Notes under the pieces: model-generated
Database searches by the model: none
Told to the model about the DNA's origin: nothing
The model's input: only the letters and a program-made list of their open reading frames with translations
In this document: positions 47,164-57,513 of the stretch, in pieces
Position numbering within the stretch: the first letter of the stretch is position 1
How the letters are laid out: each line of letters opens with the position of its first letter
Assembly: GCF_002192695.1 (NCBI RefSeq)
Contig: NZ_MTLG01000125.1
Location: 310,001-374,000 of the forward strand
From: Achromobacter xylosoxidans
Lineage (GTDB): Bacteria > Pseudomonadota > Gammaproteobacteria > Burkholderiales > Burkholderiaceae_B
Length of the DNA stretch: 64,000 nt
Reading direction: 5' to 3'
Made by a program: the position numbers and the translations under genes

Positions 47164-48141
47164 ATGCGATCTGCCGTATCCCTGCCGCGCCGCAGGCTCT
47201 TGCCCGCGCTCGCGCTGGGCGCCCTGGGCGCCGCGGCGGCGGGGCGTCTGCGCGCCGTGCCGCTGACGCGCATCCTGGTCGGTTTTCCGCCGGGCGGCGG
47301 GGTGGACGTGATCGCGCGCCTGCTGGCGCGGCAGCTGGAGGCCGGCCTGGGCGAAGTGGTGCTGGTCGAGAACCGGCCCGGCGCGGGCGGCCTGCTGGCG
47401 GCGCAGGAGCTGCTGGCGGCGCGGCCGGACGGTCATACCTTGCTGCTCTCCAACGAACATACCCTGGCCATCGTGCCGCATATCGCGGCGGGAGCCGGCT
47501 ATGCCTCGCCTGACGACTTCGCGGCCGTGGCGCAGGTGACGGACAAGACCGCCATCGCGTTGGCGGTGAAGGCGGATTCGCCTTGGCTGACGCTGCAGGA
47601 TCTGCGCGGGCACGAGGGGCCGCTGTCCGTGGGCGTGCCGGCGCCCGGCAGCGTGCCGGAACTGGCCGTCGGGCTGCTGGGCGAGCGTTTCGGCGTGGCC
47701 GCCAGAGCGGTGTGCTACCGCGGCGGGGCGCCCTTGGTGATCGACCTGCAGGCGGGCTATCTGGAGCTGGGCCTGACGTCCCTGGCCGAATTGCTGGAGC
47801 CGGCGAACGCCGGGCGGCTGCGCCTGCTGGCCATATCGGGCCCCGGCCGCCATGCGGACCTGGCCGCCGTCCCCACCTTTGCCGAGCAAGGTTTCGCGGG
47901 ATTGGAGCGGGGCGGCGTGGCCGGTCTGTTCGCGCCGCGCGGCGTGGCGCCGGCCCGCGTCGAGCGATTGCAGCGGCAGGTGGCGCGCGCGCTCGAATCG
48001 GAGGAGGTACGCGCGCAGTTGCGCCTGCAGGGCTCGCGCGTGAATTTTGGCGATGCCGCCACGCTGGCGCGCAACATGAGCGCCATCCATCAGGCCTGGG
48101 CGGAACGCGCCGAGGCGTGGCGGGAGCGAACGAGCGGCTGA
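47164..48141 (+). CDS. Bug-type tripartite tricarboxylate transporter binding protein
   Basis: 325 residues. Twin-arginine-like N-terminus LPRRRLLPALALGALGAAAAG. The mature part starts LTRILVGFPPGGGVDVIARLLARQLE and has VLVENRPGAGGLLAAQELLAARPDGHTLLL, the Bug signature. TctA/TctB membrane subunits are not present nearby. Ligand unknown. It converges with the LysR gene. Confidence 0.87.
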   Translation: MRSAVSLPRRRLLPALALGALGAAAAGRLRAVPLTRILVGFPPGGGVDVIARLLARQLEAGLGEVVLVENRPGAGGLLAAQELLAARPDGHTLLLSNEHTLAIVPHIAAGAGYASPDDFAAVAQVTDKTAIALAVKADSPWLTLQDLRGHEGPLSVGVPAPGSVPELAVGLLGERFGVAARAVCYRGGAPLVIDLQAGYLELGLTSLAELLEPANAGRLRLLAISGPGRHADLAAVPTFAEQGFAGLERGGVAGLFAPRGVAPARVERLQRQVARALESEEVRAQLRLQGSRVNFGDAATLARNMSAIHQAWAERAEAWRERTSG

Positions 48142-48169
48142 GAGCAAGGCGCGGCCCGCGCCCAGCGCT

Positions 48170-49120
48170 CTAAGGCGTCCGGATGGCTGCGCGCTCGCGC
48201 AGCAGCGGAGCCAGTTCGGCGTGGCAGAGCCGCACCGCGGCGCGGGCCTGCTGTTCGGGGGCGCGCGCCATCAGGCAGATGCGGCGCGTGAGCTGAGGCC
48301 GCTGCAAGGGCACGATGGCCAGGCCGTCCTGGCGCTGTCCCTGCGTGTACAGGCGCGAGATCAGGCCCACGCGCAAGCCCGCGCGTACCAGGCTGTAGAG
48401 CGTGTCGGTGTAGTTCAGGGTGTCGGTCGCGGCCAGGTCCGAACCCAGCTGGCGCAGCGTGGCCACGATCATCTCGTAGGTGCTGCCGCGCGACAGCACG
48501 GCCAGCGGTTCGGCTTTCAGGTCCTGCCAGGTCACCGCCTGGCGCCGCGCCAGCCGGTGCGTGTCGGCCAGCACCGCCACCAGGTCGTCCTCGGCCACGA
48601 AGGCCGCGGCCACGCCGGGCGTGAGGCCGAAGTCCAGGCCCAGGCCGATGTCCAGTTCGCCATTGCCCAGCGCGGCCATCAGCTCGTCGTTGAGGTGGTC
48701 GCTGAGGATCAGCACGATTTCGGAATGGCGCAGGCGCCATTGCGCCACCACCGGCGCCAGCAGGTGCATGGTGGACGGAATGCAGCCGATGCGCACCGTG
48801 GCGGCCTGCGTGTCCAGCAGGCGCTGCAGGTCTTCGGCGCCCTGCGTGTAGCTGTTGAGCAGCCATTCGATCTGGGAGCGCGCGGCCTGTCCGGCGGCGG
48901 TCAGGCGCACGTGGTGGGTACTGCGCTCGAACAGGGCCACGCCCATCAGCGTCTCCAGCTCGCGGATGGCGGCGGACAGGGCTGGCTGGCTCAGCGCCAG
49001 AGCTTCGGCGGCGCGGCTGAAGCTGGCGTGACGGGCCACTTCCTTGAAACCGCGCAGCTGGCGCAGCGTGGGCTGGCGGGCGGGGGCGGCGTGGCCATCG
49101 GGGGCGGGGCGCTTGGTCAT
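48170..49120 (-). CDS. LysR-family regulator
   Basis: 316 residues. Winged helix LRQLRGFKEVARHASFSRAAEALALSQPALSAAIRELETLMG at about 19-60; CbnR-type effector domain beginning VRIGCIPSTMHLLAPVV. Divergent from the Bug receptor, M20 and phosphoribosyltransferase genes, its likely targets. A CTATA-N4-TATAG dyad lies in the shared promoter region. Confidence 0.88.
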   Translation of the reverse strand: MTKRPAPDGHAAPARQPTLRQLRGFKEVARHASFSRAAEALALSQPALSAAIRELETLMGVALFERSTHHVRLTAAGQAARSQIEWLLNSYTQGAEDLQRLLDTQAATVRIGCIPSTMHLLAPVVAQWRLRHSEIVLILSDHLNDELMAALGNGELDIGLGLDFGLTPGVAAAFVAEDDLVAVLADTHRLARRQAVTWQDLKAEPLAVLSRGSTYEMIVATLRQLGSDLAATDTLNYTDTLYSLVRAGLRVGLISRLYTQGQRQDGLAIVPLQRPQLTRRICLMARAPEQQARAAVRLCHAELAPLLRERAAIRTP

Positions 49121-49137
49121 AGATTTGCCTGATGAAT

Positions 49138-49151
49138 CTATAAAAATATAG
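49138..49151. promoter_or_regulatory. Candidate LysR-type binding dyad
   Basis: CTATA-AAAA-TATAG, perfect 5-nt arms, in an AT-rich patch 18 nt upstream of the lysR start and about 90 nt upstream of the divergent receptor gene. Fits a T-N11-A LysR box. Confidence 0.45.
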
Positions 49152-49242
49152 CATTTCAGTTATCACCAGGATCTGGTTAGGATGGCGCCGTCGCCCTCCT
49201 CCGCGCCGCCAATTCCGCGCGCACCTCGATCCCGCTCCTGCC

Positions 49243-50223
49243 ATGTTCAAACGCCTGTTCCTGTCCGTGTCCACGCTGGCGGCCGCGCTGTGCCTTGCCC
49301 CCGCGGCCGGCGCCGACACCTGGCCCGACGCCCGGCCCCTGACCCTGATCGTGCCGTTCAGTCCGGGCGGCAACGTCGACACCACGGCGCGCCTGGTGGC
49401 GCAGAAACTGTCGGACCGCCTCAAGCAGTCCGTCATCGTCGACAACGTGGCGGGCGCGGGCGGCGTGCTGGGCGTGGCCAAGGCCGTGCACGCCAAGCCG
49501 GACGGCTACACGCTGGTGATGGGCTTTGACGGCCCGATCAGCGTGGCCCGGCTGATCAACTCCGCCGTGAAGTACGACGCCGAAACGGACCTGACGCCGG
49601 TGGCCCTGGTGACCACCGCGCCCGTGGTGCTGCTGGCGCGTCCGGGCCTGCCGGCGCAGAACATGAACGAGCTGATCGCGCTGGCGCGCGAGAAACCCGA
49701 CACGCTGACCTATGCCTCGTCCGGCGTGGGCACCGTGCTGCATCTGGCGATGGAGGTGATGCAGGACCAGGCAAAGGTCAAACTGGTGCACGTGCCCTAC
49801 CGCGGCGGCGCACAGATCACCAACGATGTCATGGGCGGCCAGGTGGACCTGGGCCTGCTGGTGACCACCAGCGCCACGCCGCTGGTGCAGCAGAAGAAGC
49901 TGCACGCGCTGGGCGTGACCTCGGCCGCGCGCGTCGATACGCTGCCGCAGGTGCAGGCCTTCGGCGAGACGCCGGCGCTCAAGGGCTTTGAACTCAACAC
50001 CTGGACCGGCGTGTTCGTGCCGGCAGGCACCGACCCCGCCGTGGTCGGGCGGCTGAACCAGGAGCTGAACGCGGTGCTGCAAATGGACGAGGTGAAAAAG
50101 CGCCTGGCCGAAGGCGGCGCCATCCCCGGACAGGGCTCGCCCGAGGATTTCGCCGCTTTCCTGAAGAAGGAAAAGGCCTTGTATGCGCACATCGTGAAGA
50201 GCGCCAACATCCAGCAGGAATAA
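49243..50223 (+). CDS. Bug-type tripartite tricarboxylate transporter binding protein
   Basis: 326 residues with signal peptide MFKRLFLSVSTLAAALCLAPAAGA. Core motifs LIVPFSPGGNVDTTARLVAQKLSDRL and VIVDNVAGAGGVLGVAKAVHAKPDGYTL identify the family. First gene of a probable operon with the M20 amidohydrolase (26 nt later) and a phosphoribosyltransferase, so the ligand may be an N-acyl compound cleaved by the amidohydrolase. Confidence 0.9.
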   Translation: MFKRLFLSVSTLAAALCLAPAAGADTWPDARPLTLIVPFSPGGNVDTTARLVAQKLSDRLKQSVIVDNVAGAGGVLGVAKAVHAKPDGYTLVMGFDGPISVARLINSAVKYDAETDLTPVALVTTAPVVLLARPGLPAQNMNELIALAREKPDTLTYASSGVGTVLHLAMEVMQDQAKVKLVHVPYRGGAQITNDVMGGQVDLGLLVTTSATPLVQQKKLHALGVTSAARVDTLPQVQAFGETPALKGFELNTWTGVFVPAGTDPAVVGRLNQELNAVLQMDEVKKRLAEGGAIPGQGSPEDFAAFLKKEKALYAHIVKSANIQQE

Positions 50224-50249
50224 GCCTGCCCCTTGCAGGAAGCCACGCC

Positions 50250-51443
<1,194 letters not shown>

Positions 51444-51469
51444 CCGGCCGCCGCTACTTTCCGCGACGC

Positions 51470-52207
51470 ATGACTGCCTCACACGACCTGACTGCCGCCG
51501 GCGCGCCGGCCTTCGACGCCACCACCGACTATTGGCAGGAAATCGTCAGCGCCGACGCGTTGACCCTGCCGGTCCACCCGCCTTATTCCCGCGCCTATCC
51601 CGCGCGGCTGCCGGACGGCCGCTATCTGGTGCTGCCGCTGCGCGGCGTGCCGGGCGACCCTGACCGCTGCGTGGCCTCGCTGATCGCCAACCACGCCAGC
51701 CTGGAGGTGGTCGACGCCCTGGCCGGCTTCATGGCCGAACGCGCGCGCGCCTTTGGCGCCGAAGTGGTCGTGGGCCTGCCCACGCTGGGGCTGGCATTCG
51801 CGCCCATGGTGGCGCGCGGCTTGGGGTTCACGCGCTACGTGCCCTTCGGCTATTCGCGCAAGTACTGGTACGACGAACGCCTGGCCGTGCCGGTGCAGTC
51901 GTTGACCACGCCGGACGCCGGCAAGCTGCTGTACGTGGATCCGAATCTGGCGGGCAGCCTGGCGGGGCGGCGCGTGCTGGTGGTGGACGACGCCGTCAGC
52001 ACCGGGCAGACGATGCTGTCCGCGCTGGAACTGCTGGCGCGCTGCGGCGCGGAAGTGGCGGGCATCGTCGTGGCCATGTGCCAGGGCGAGCGCTGGCGCG
52101 AGCGGCTGGTGGACGCGAACGGTATGCCGATACCGGTGGCCTGCGCGTTCGAGTCGCCGCGCATGCGCCGCACGGCCGCGGGCTGGGCGCCCGAGACGGC
52201 CGCCTGA
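51470..52207 (+). CDS. Type I phosphoribosyltransferase-fold protein
   Basis: 245 residues. The PRPP-binding loop VLVVDDAVSTGQTMLSALELL at about residues 170-190 has the two acidic residues and Thr of PRTases, and EVVVGLPTLGLAFAPMVARGLG precedes it. About 50 residues longer at the N-terminus than adenine or orotate PRTases, with an RYLVLPLRGVPGD block. Follows the M20 gene by 26 nt. Base substrate unknown; it may process a nucleobase released or imported by the upstream genes. Confidence 0.8.
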   Translation: MTASHDLTAAGAPAFDATTDYWQEIVSADALTLPVHPPYSRAYPARLPDGRYLVLPLRGVPGDPDRCVASLIANHASLEVVDALAGFMAERARAFGAEVVVGLPTLGLAFAPMVARGLGFTRYVPFGYSRKYWYDERLAVPVQSLTTPDAGKLLYVDPNLAGSLAGRRVLVVDDAVSTGQTMLSALELLARCGAEVAGIVVAMCQGERWRERLVDANGMPIPVACAFESPRMRRTAAGWAPETAA

Positions 52208-52234
52208 GGCGCAGGCTTTCCCTGGCGCCGGGGA

Positions 52235-53926
52235 CTACAGGGATTCCGGATCGCGGCGCAGCGAGAAGCCCTGCGCTTCGTTCATCGCCAGATAGCTGAC
52301 ATTGCGCGACACCACCGGCGGCTTGTCGCCGGCGTGCAGCGCGCGCACCTTGTCCAGCACCATTTTGTCCTCCAGCGTCATGCGGTCGATCATGCGCAGG
52401 TATTGCATCCAGCTTTCCACCAGGAAGACCTCGCGCCAGACGCCCTCGCGCTCCAGGTCGCGGAACAGCTGCCATTGCTGCGCGCCGTTGCGCAGCCGCA
52501 TGAGGCGCAGCGGGTGCGCCGCGCCGATCAGCGCGGACAGCTTTTCCTTTTCGATCAGGTACTCCACGGCGACCAGCACCGCGCCGTGCTGCGTGTTGAA
52601 GCCGACCGCGGCCATCGCCGGCTCGGTGGCGTCCGCCCGCGCCAGCGACGTGGTGTCCAGATGTTCGGGCAGCCGCGAGCGGTACATCAGCGCGACGGTG
52701 ATGCCCAGCATGATGCCGGCGGTGGCCAGGGCGCCGGAAACGCCCATGGTGCCGGCGAAATGGCCCCACATGAAGGAGCCCGCCGCCAGGCCGCCGAAGA
52801 TGGCCGTCTGATACAGCGCCAGCGCGCGCGCCTTGACCCAGTCCGGCACCAGCATCTGGACGGTGGTGTTGTAGGTGGCCAGCACGCCGATCCAGCAGCT
52901 GCCGGACAGCAGCAGCGCGGGAAACGCCACCCACAGGGTGCCGGTCAGGCCCAGCGCCAGCAGGCATGCGGCCAGCAGGCCCGCGGCGGCGCTGATCAGG
53001 CCGCTCGCGCCCCATGCGGCCTGCACCCGGCGTACGACGACGCTGCCGAGGATGGCGCCCAGGCCCAGCGCGCCCAGCATGTAGCCGTACAGCAGGGCGC
53101 TGCCGCCTTCATGTTCGTGCGCCAACAGCGGCAGCAAGGCCCACAGCGCGCTGGCGGACAGGCCAAAGGCGAACGACCGCAGCATCACCATGCGGGTGAC
53201 GGTGGAGTGCTGGGTGTAGCGCAGCGCCGCCACCACGCCTTCCAGGATGCCTTCGGGCGGCAGGCGGCGCAGCGGCAGGTCGCGCTTCCAGCGCCAGATC
53301 GCCCAGATCAGGCCGCCGTAGCAGAAGCAGTTCAGCAGGAACACCCAGGGCGCGCCCATGGCGCCCAGCAGCAGGCCGCCGATGGCCGGGCCGACGGCGC
53401 GCGCCACGTTGAAGTTGACGCTGTTCAGCAGCACCGCGCTGCCGACATGCGCGCGCGGCACCTGTTCGCCCACCGCGGCCTGCCAGGCCGGGGTGACGAT
53501 GGCGCTGCCGATGGCGATGCAGAACACCGACGCGATCAGCGTGATCGGATGCAGCAGGCCGGCAAAGGCCAGGATGGTGATGAAGACGCCGCCCGCCAGC
53601 TCCAGCAGCATGCCGGTCAGCATGACCTTGCGGCGGTCGTAGTTGTCGGCCAGCACGCCGGTCAGGATGGACAGCGCCACCAGCGGGAAGGCGGCGGCCA
53701 CCTGGATCATGGCGACCATCAGCGGGCTGCTTTGCTCGGTGGTGATGATCCAGGCGGCGGCGACGGATTGCGCCCAGGTCCCGAGGTTGGCGAACAGGTT
53801 GGCGATCCAGATGATGCGGAACGCCGGAAACGCGAAGGGGGACAGCGTGCTGACCTGCAGCACGGGGGCGGGGGCGGCGGGCGCGTCCGCGGGCAGATCG
53901 GTGTTGGCCGAAACGGGTTGCAGCAT
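52235..53926 (-). CDS. MFS_3 (EntS-like) exporter with C-terminal soluble domain
   Basis: 563 residues: about 12 membrane segments (to about residue 425), then a soluble tail of about 130 residues containing GAVLVAVEYLI, LRLMRLRNGAQQWQLFRDLE and VFLVESWMQYLRMIDRMT, standard for this MFS_3 subgroup. Motif A-like VLADNYDRRKVMLTG between segments 2 and 3. GGAAG precedes the ATG. Role: efflux of a siderophore-like or hydrophobic compound, unproven. Confidence 0.85.
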   Translation of the reverse strand: MLQPVSANTDLPADAPAAPAPVLQVSTLSPFAFPAFRIIWIANLFANLGTWAQSVAAAWIITTEQSSPLMVAMIQVAAAFPLVALSILTGVLADNYDRRKVMLTGMLLELAGGVFITILAFAGLLHPITLIASVFCIAIGSAIVTPAWQAAVGEQVPRAHVGSAVLLNSVNFNVARAVGPAIGGLLLGAMGAPWVFLLNCFCYGGLIWAIWRWKRDLPLRRLPPEGILEGVVAALRYTQHSTVTRMVMLRSFAFGLSASALWALLPLLAHEHEGGSALLYGYMLGALGLGAILGSVVVRRVQAAWGASGLISAAAGLLAACLLALGLTGTLWVAFPALLLSGSCWIGVLATYNTTVQMLVPDWVKARALALYQTAIFGGLAAGSFMWGHFAGTMGVSGALATAGIMLGITVALMYRSRLPEHLDTTSLARADATEPAMAAVGFNTQHGAVLVAVEYLIEKEKLSALIGAAHPLRLMRLRNGAQQWQLFRDLEREGVWREVFLVESWMQYLRMIDRMTLEDKMVLDKVRALHAGDKPPVVSRNVSYLAMNEAQGFSLRRDPESL

Positions 53927-54020
53927 GGAGTTCTTCCGGCGCGCCGGGTAGGCGCTCCTGTCGGACGTGGTCTGGGTCGGGTAATGGTACGCCTAAGCCA
54001 GCGACCGATGGGAGCGCGCG

Positions 54021-54057
54021 CAGCACCCAGGGCGGCCGCGTGCCGCCCTGGGCGCTG
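54021..54057 (-). terminator. Stem-loop after sorB
   Basis: Nearly perfect 16-nt stem CAGCACCCAGGGCGGC / GCCGCCCTGGGCGCTG with a 5-nt loop, one mismatch, starting 17 nt after the sorB stop. No T tract, but the position fits termination of the sorAB transcript. Confidence 0.6.
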
Positions 54058-54073
54058 CTGCCGCGAACCGCCT

Positions 54074-54412
54074 CTACTGCTTGGTAACCGGCGCAGGGGC
54101 CGGCGGGTAGGCTTGGTTCAGGTATTCGACGATCAGCGGCACCGGGTCCGCCGGGATGGGGGCGCCATAGGTGCCGACCATCTTCTTGACCTCGGCGTCC
54201 CAGAAGCCCAGGGGCATGGGCGGCTGGGACGAGACGTAGTCCACCGAATGGCACATCAGGCACAGGGCGGCATGCTGCGCCCCTGCCCCCGTGCCGGGAT
54301 GCAGCGTGGCGGTTTCCTGGGGCAGCTTGATCTCCAGGGCCTGGGCAGCCGGCGCCAGGCCAGCAAGGGCCAGCGCGAGCGCCGGCAGGCAGCGACGGAA
54401 ATGGCGGGTCAT
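54074..54412 (-). CDS. sorB: Sulfite dehydrogenase cytochrome c subunit
   Basis: 112 residues with signal peptide ending near AQA. One c-type haem site CLMCH at about 51-55, and a following PMPLGFWDAEVKKMVGTYGAPIP block typical of SorB-like c5-type cytochromes, including the Met haem ligand. It starts 10 nt after the sorA stop, same operon. Accepts electrons from the molybdenum subunit in the periplasm. Confidence 0.87.
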   Translation of the reverse strand: MTRHFRRCLPALALALAGLAPAAQALEIKLPQETATLHPGTGAGAQHAALCLMCHSVDYVSSQPPMPLGFWDAEVKKMVGTYGAPIPADPVPLIVEYLNQAYPPAPAPVTKQ

Positions 54413-54422
54413 GGCGCTCTCC

Positions 54423-55658
54423 TCAGGCGGCGGTGACGCGGACGGCTTCGACCACGTTGCGCATGTAGCCAGCCGGGTTCCATAGCGGGTCCAGCGGCTG
54501 GGTTTCGCCGGCCATGTTGGTGGCGCGGACCTTCAGCGTGTAGTCGCCGGCGGCCTTGGGCGTGAAGTCGGCGTGCCATTCGTGGAATGAGTAGCGGCCC
54601 AGGTCGCGGCCCAGCTTGGCGGCCTGCCAGGTCTTGCCGCCGTCCGACGAGAACTGGACCTCGCGTATGCCCTTGCCGCCATCGAAGGCGATGCCGCGCA
54701 CCTGCACCGGCTTGCCGCGGGCGACGCGCGCGCCTTCCGCAAGGCTGGTGATGAAGCTGCGCACGTTGTAGCGGCCGATGGGGCGCGTCTTGTCCGGCGC
54801 CTTGCCCGGCGGCGTGCAGGCGCAATCGTTGTCGGGAATGCGGTAGGCCTTCTGCATCCAGAAACCATCGAACTCTTTATCCAGCACCTTGATGTCGGCC
54901 AGGTGCTTGACCCAGTAGGTGCCGTAGTACCCCGGCACCACCAGGCGCACGGGATAGCCGTTGAGCATGGGCAGGTCGGCGCCGTTCATGGCGTAGGCCA
55001 GCATGACCTCGCCGTCCAGCGCATGGGCGGCGTCCAGCGCCTTGACGAACTCCGGCGTGCCGGGCAGCACCGGGCGGTCCATGCCCTCGAACGTCACCTG
55101 CCGCGCGCCAGCGCGGATGCCGGCTTTTTCCAGCACGCGCTTGAGCGGGATGCCCAGCCAGCGGGCATTGCCCATGGCGCCGTTGCCCGACTGCCCGCCG
55201 CCCACGCGCGGCGCGAAGAAGCCGCGGCTGTTGCCCGAGCACTGGGTGACCGCCACCAGTTCCACGGGCTTGCCGAATTGCTGCTTCAGGTCGGCCAGCG
55301 ACAGCTCCAGCGGCTTGTCCACCAGCCCGCTGACCTTGATGCGGTAGGTGTTCAGGTCGATGGCGGTGGGGATGTTGCCCAGGTGGTAGCGCACGAAGAA
55401 CGCGTCGTTGGGCGTGATGATGTTTTCGTTGAAGACTGCGAACGGCGTTTCCAGCTGCGGCGGGCGCGAGGTCTGACGGATCAGGGGCCGTTTTTGCGGA
55501 TAGGCGATCAGGTCGCGTTCGCCGTTGGCGAACGGCAGCGTGACGGTGGCCGGCGCCGCCAGGCTGGTCAGCGCATGGCCGGCCAGCGTGCCGGTGGCGC
55601 CCAGCGTACAGGCTTGGCGCAGGAAGCGCCGGCGCCCATTCGGGTCGAACGTGCTCAT
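54423..55658 (-). CDS. sorA: Sulfite:cytochrome c oxidoreductase molybdopterin subunit
   Basis: 411 residues with a Tat signal peptide (NGRRRFLRQACTLG). The molybdenum ligand is Cys140 in AVTQCSGNSRGFF. GGGQSGNGAMGNARWLGIPLKRVLEKAG and VRLVVPGYYGTYWVKHLADI are sulfite oxidase family landmarks; the C-terminal dimerisation domain includes VQVRGIAFDGGKGIREVQFSSDGGKTW. Oxidises sulfite to sulfate in the periplasm and passes electrons to SorB. Confidence 0.93.
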   Translation of the reverse strand: MSTFDPNGRRRFLRQACTLGATGTLAGHALTSLAAPATVTLPFANGERDLIAYPQKRPLIRQTSRPPQLETPFAVFNENIITPNDAFFVRYHLGNIPTAIDLNTYRIKVSGLVDKPLELSLADLKQQFGKPVELVAVTQCSGNSRGFFAPRVGGGQSGNGAMGNARWLGIPLKRVLEKAGIRAGARQVTFEGMDRPVLPGTPEFVKALDAAHALDGEVMLAYAMNGADLPMLNGYPVRLVVPGYYGTYWVKHLADIKVLDKEFDGFWMQKAYRIPDNDCACTPPGKAPDKTRPIGRYNVRSFITSLAEGARVARGKPVQVRGIAFDGGKGIREVQFSSDGGKTWQAAKLGRDLGRYSFHEWHADFTPKAAGDYTLKVRATNMAGETQPLDPLWNPAGYMRNVVEAVRVTAA

Positions 55659-55782
55659 CTTGGTGTCTCCTCGTTCTTGTCAGCGCCCTGCCCCGGCGCG
55701 TTCAGACGAGCCTACGCGCGGCGGCCTGACAAATGCGTTAACGTCCGCGCTGCCCGTTTCAATTTCCGCGTTTTCCGCTTCG

Positions 55783-56178
55783 ATGACCCTGACCTTCAAC
55801 AAGCGCGCCTTTGCCGCGCTGCTGGCCGTAACCGCGCTGGAAGCGCTGATCGCCACCCTTGGCGCGCCCTATCCCCTGTTGCGGGGCTTCGTGGGCGACG
55901 TGGTGGCGGTGGGTTGGGCCTATCTGGTGTATCGCAGCTTCATCCGCGCGGACGTGCTGCCGCTGGCGCTGGCCGCGCTGTTCACCGGCTATGCGGTGGA
56001 ACTGGGGCAGTACCTGGCCCGGCATTTCGGCTGGCGGCTGGAGCAGCCGGTATTGCGCGTGATCCTGGGCAGCGTGCCCGACTGGTGGGACATGCTGGCC
56101 TATACGCTGGGATTCTTGCTGGTGCTGGCGCTGGCCGCCTGGAACCGGCGGCGGGACGCCGCGTTGCGCGGCGCCTAG
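55783..56178 (+). CDS. DUF2809-family small membrane protein
   Basis: 131 residues, about four hydrophobic segments. GFVGDVVAVGWAYLVYRSF, YAVELGQYLA and GSVPDWWDMLAYTLGFLLVL match the DUF2809 pattern, distantly VanZ-like. Divergent from sorA. Function unknown. Confidence 0.75.
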   Translation: MTLTFNKRAFAALLAVTALEALIATLGAPYPLLRGFVGDVVAVGWAYLVYRSFIRADVLPLALAALFTGYAVELGQYLARHFGWRLEQPVLRVILGSVPDWWDMLAYTLGFLLVLALAAWNRRRDAALRGA

Positions 56179-56257
56179 GCGCTTTTCATCTTTTCGCCTG
56201 GCCGCAAGGGGCCAGGCTTGCATCTGGGGAATACCCCCCGGGGAACAAGCTCGGAAA

Positions 56258-56506
56258 TCAGCCAGCCTGGCAGACCGGCGCGTCGTCGTGCGCGCGCGCG
56301 GCGGGCTTGGCCGCGCGCAGCGGCTGCAGGCGGGCGTTGCGGAACGGCGCGAAGAGCTCGGCCCAGGACGAAGGAAACAGCGGGGTCGCATGGCGCACGG
56401 CGTCGCGGCGGGCGTAATGCGTCAGCAGTTGTTGGCCGATCGGGGCGTCTCCCAGGGGGTGGCGGGTATTCATGGTATTTCCGTATTGCATTGAAAGTGT
56501 ATTCAT
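56258..56506 (-). CDS. Small hypothetical protein
   Basis: 82 residues if started at 56506, or 71 at 56473 (MNTRHPLGDAP). GC-rich third positions and a hydrophilic, Arg/Ala-rich sequence with FPSSWAELFAPFRNARLQPL. No recognised domain, no signal peptide, no strong ribosome site. May not be a real gene. Confidence 0.4.
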   Translation of the reverse strand: MNTLSMQYGNTMNTRHPLGDAPIGQQLLTHYARRDAVRHATPLFPSSWAELFAPFRNARLQPLRAAKPAARAHDDAPVCQAG

Positions 56507-56641
56507 TGTACCAGCGTCCCGCCATTCAGGCCAGCCCCGGTAAATGCACTCCAAGTCATTGATCCATAAAGACTGTCCCTGTTTATTGGGCAATATCTGG
56601 CCGCTCTCCGGGATTGCCCTAGCAGCTCAAAAGAGTAGACG

Positions 56642-56656
56642 GTATACAATGTTCAT
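56642..56656 (+). promoter_or_regulatory. GTATACAATGTTCAT element, copy 1 (diiron operon)
   Basis: Identical 15-mer to 62013-62027. It ends 55 nt before the start codon at 56711. It includes a possible -10 (TACAAT), but no good -35 is seen, so it could be a joint promoter/operator for the GntR protein at 58606. Confidence 0.65.
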
Positions 56657-56710
56657 CATGCCCGGGCTTAGACCAGCCTGGAATCCTCACCACTGGACCT
56701 GGAGCGCGTC

Positions 56711-57442
56711 ATGGCTGAACTGATGAACCGAGATGAATTCCGTACCGCGTTGGAAAACGCGATCAAGGGCAAGAGCGCCAACGCGTCGCCCTTTTCCATC
56801 GCCTGGGCAGAAGGCAAGCTCAGCCGCCAGCACCTGCAACGCTGGGCCGAGAACCACTACCACTACGTGGGCCCGTTCGCCGATTACCTGGGCTACCTGT
56901 ACGCCCGCACGCCCGATTCCTATACCGAGGCCAAGGACTTCCTGCTGGCCAATATGTATGAAGAGGAAATCGGCGGCGATCGCCACACCGATCTGTTGAT
57001 CCGCTTTGCCGAAGCCTGCGGCACCACCCGCGAACGGGTCACCAACCCCGACAACATGTCGCCCACCACGCGCGCCCTGCAAAGCTGGTGCTACGCCGTG
57101 GCCATGCGCGAGGACCCCATCGTGGCGGTGGCCGGACTGGTGGTGGGCCTGGAATCGCAAGTGCCGTCCATCTACCGCAAGCAGACCCCGACCCTGCGCG
57201 AGAAGTACGGCTTCACCGACGAGGAAGTGGAATTCTTCGATCTGCACATCGTGTCCGACGAAATCCACGGCGAACGCGGCTACCAGATCGTGCTGGAGCA
57301 CGCCAACACGGTGGACCTGCAGCAGCGCTGCCTGAAGATCTGCGAGATCGGCGCCCAGATGCGGCTGCTGTACACGACCGCGCTTTATACCGACTACGTG
57401 CAGCAGGAAATCACGCTGCCCGAACTGGGCCTTGCCGCCTGA
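56711..57442 (+). CDS. CADD/PqqC-like heme-oxygenase-fold diiron protein
   Basis: 243 residues, all-helical heme-oxygenase-like fold. The six metal ligands of Chlamydia CADD can be placed: Glu85 and His92 in EEEIGGDRH, Glu148 in GLESQVP, and His179, Asp183, His186 in DLHIVSDEIHGERG, with CADD-like spacings (7, 31, 4, 3). The N-terminal PFSIAWAEGKLSRQHLQRWAENHYHYV parallels CADD, but the Tyr of its FY motif is Ser29 here. Members of this superfamily (UndA, BesC, SznF, CADD) use diiron and O2 for unusual oxidations. The operon supplies two ferredoxins as likely electron donors. Substrate unknown; older annotation as a TenA-type regulator would be misleading. Confidence 0.8.
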   Translation: MAELMNRDEFRTALENAIKGKSANASPFSIAWAEGKLSRQHLQRWAENHYHYVGPFADYLGYLYARTPDSYTEAKDFLLANMYEEEIGGDRHTDLLIRFAEACGTTRERVTNPDNMSPTTRALQSWCYAVAMREDPIVAVAGLVVGLESQVPSIYRKQTPTLREKYGFTDEEVEFFDLHIVSDEIHGERGYQIVLEHANTVDLQQRCLKICEIGAQMRLLYTTALYTDYVQQEITLPELGLAA

Positions 57443-57513
57443 GCACACCGCAAGGCCGTCTGGCGTTCCATGCCGGACGGCCGCGGCCCCGCAGATCCCA
57501 GAGCAGAAAACCC

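Larger units (their letters stand above)
56179..56710. other. Long intergenic region before the diiron operon
   Basis: 532 nt with at most one short minus-strand gene (56258-56506, listed separately). The right 200 nt are AT-richer and contain the promoter element at 56642. No transposon ends or RNA gene recognised. Confidence 0.4.
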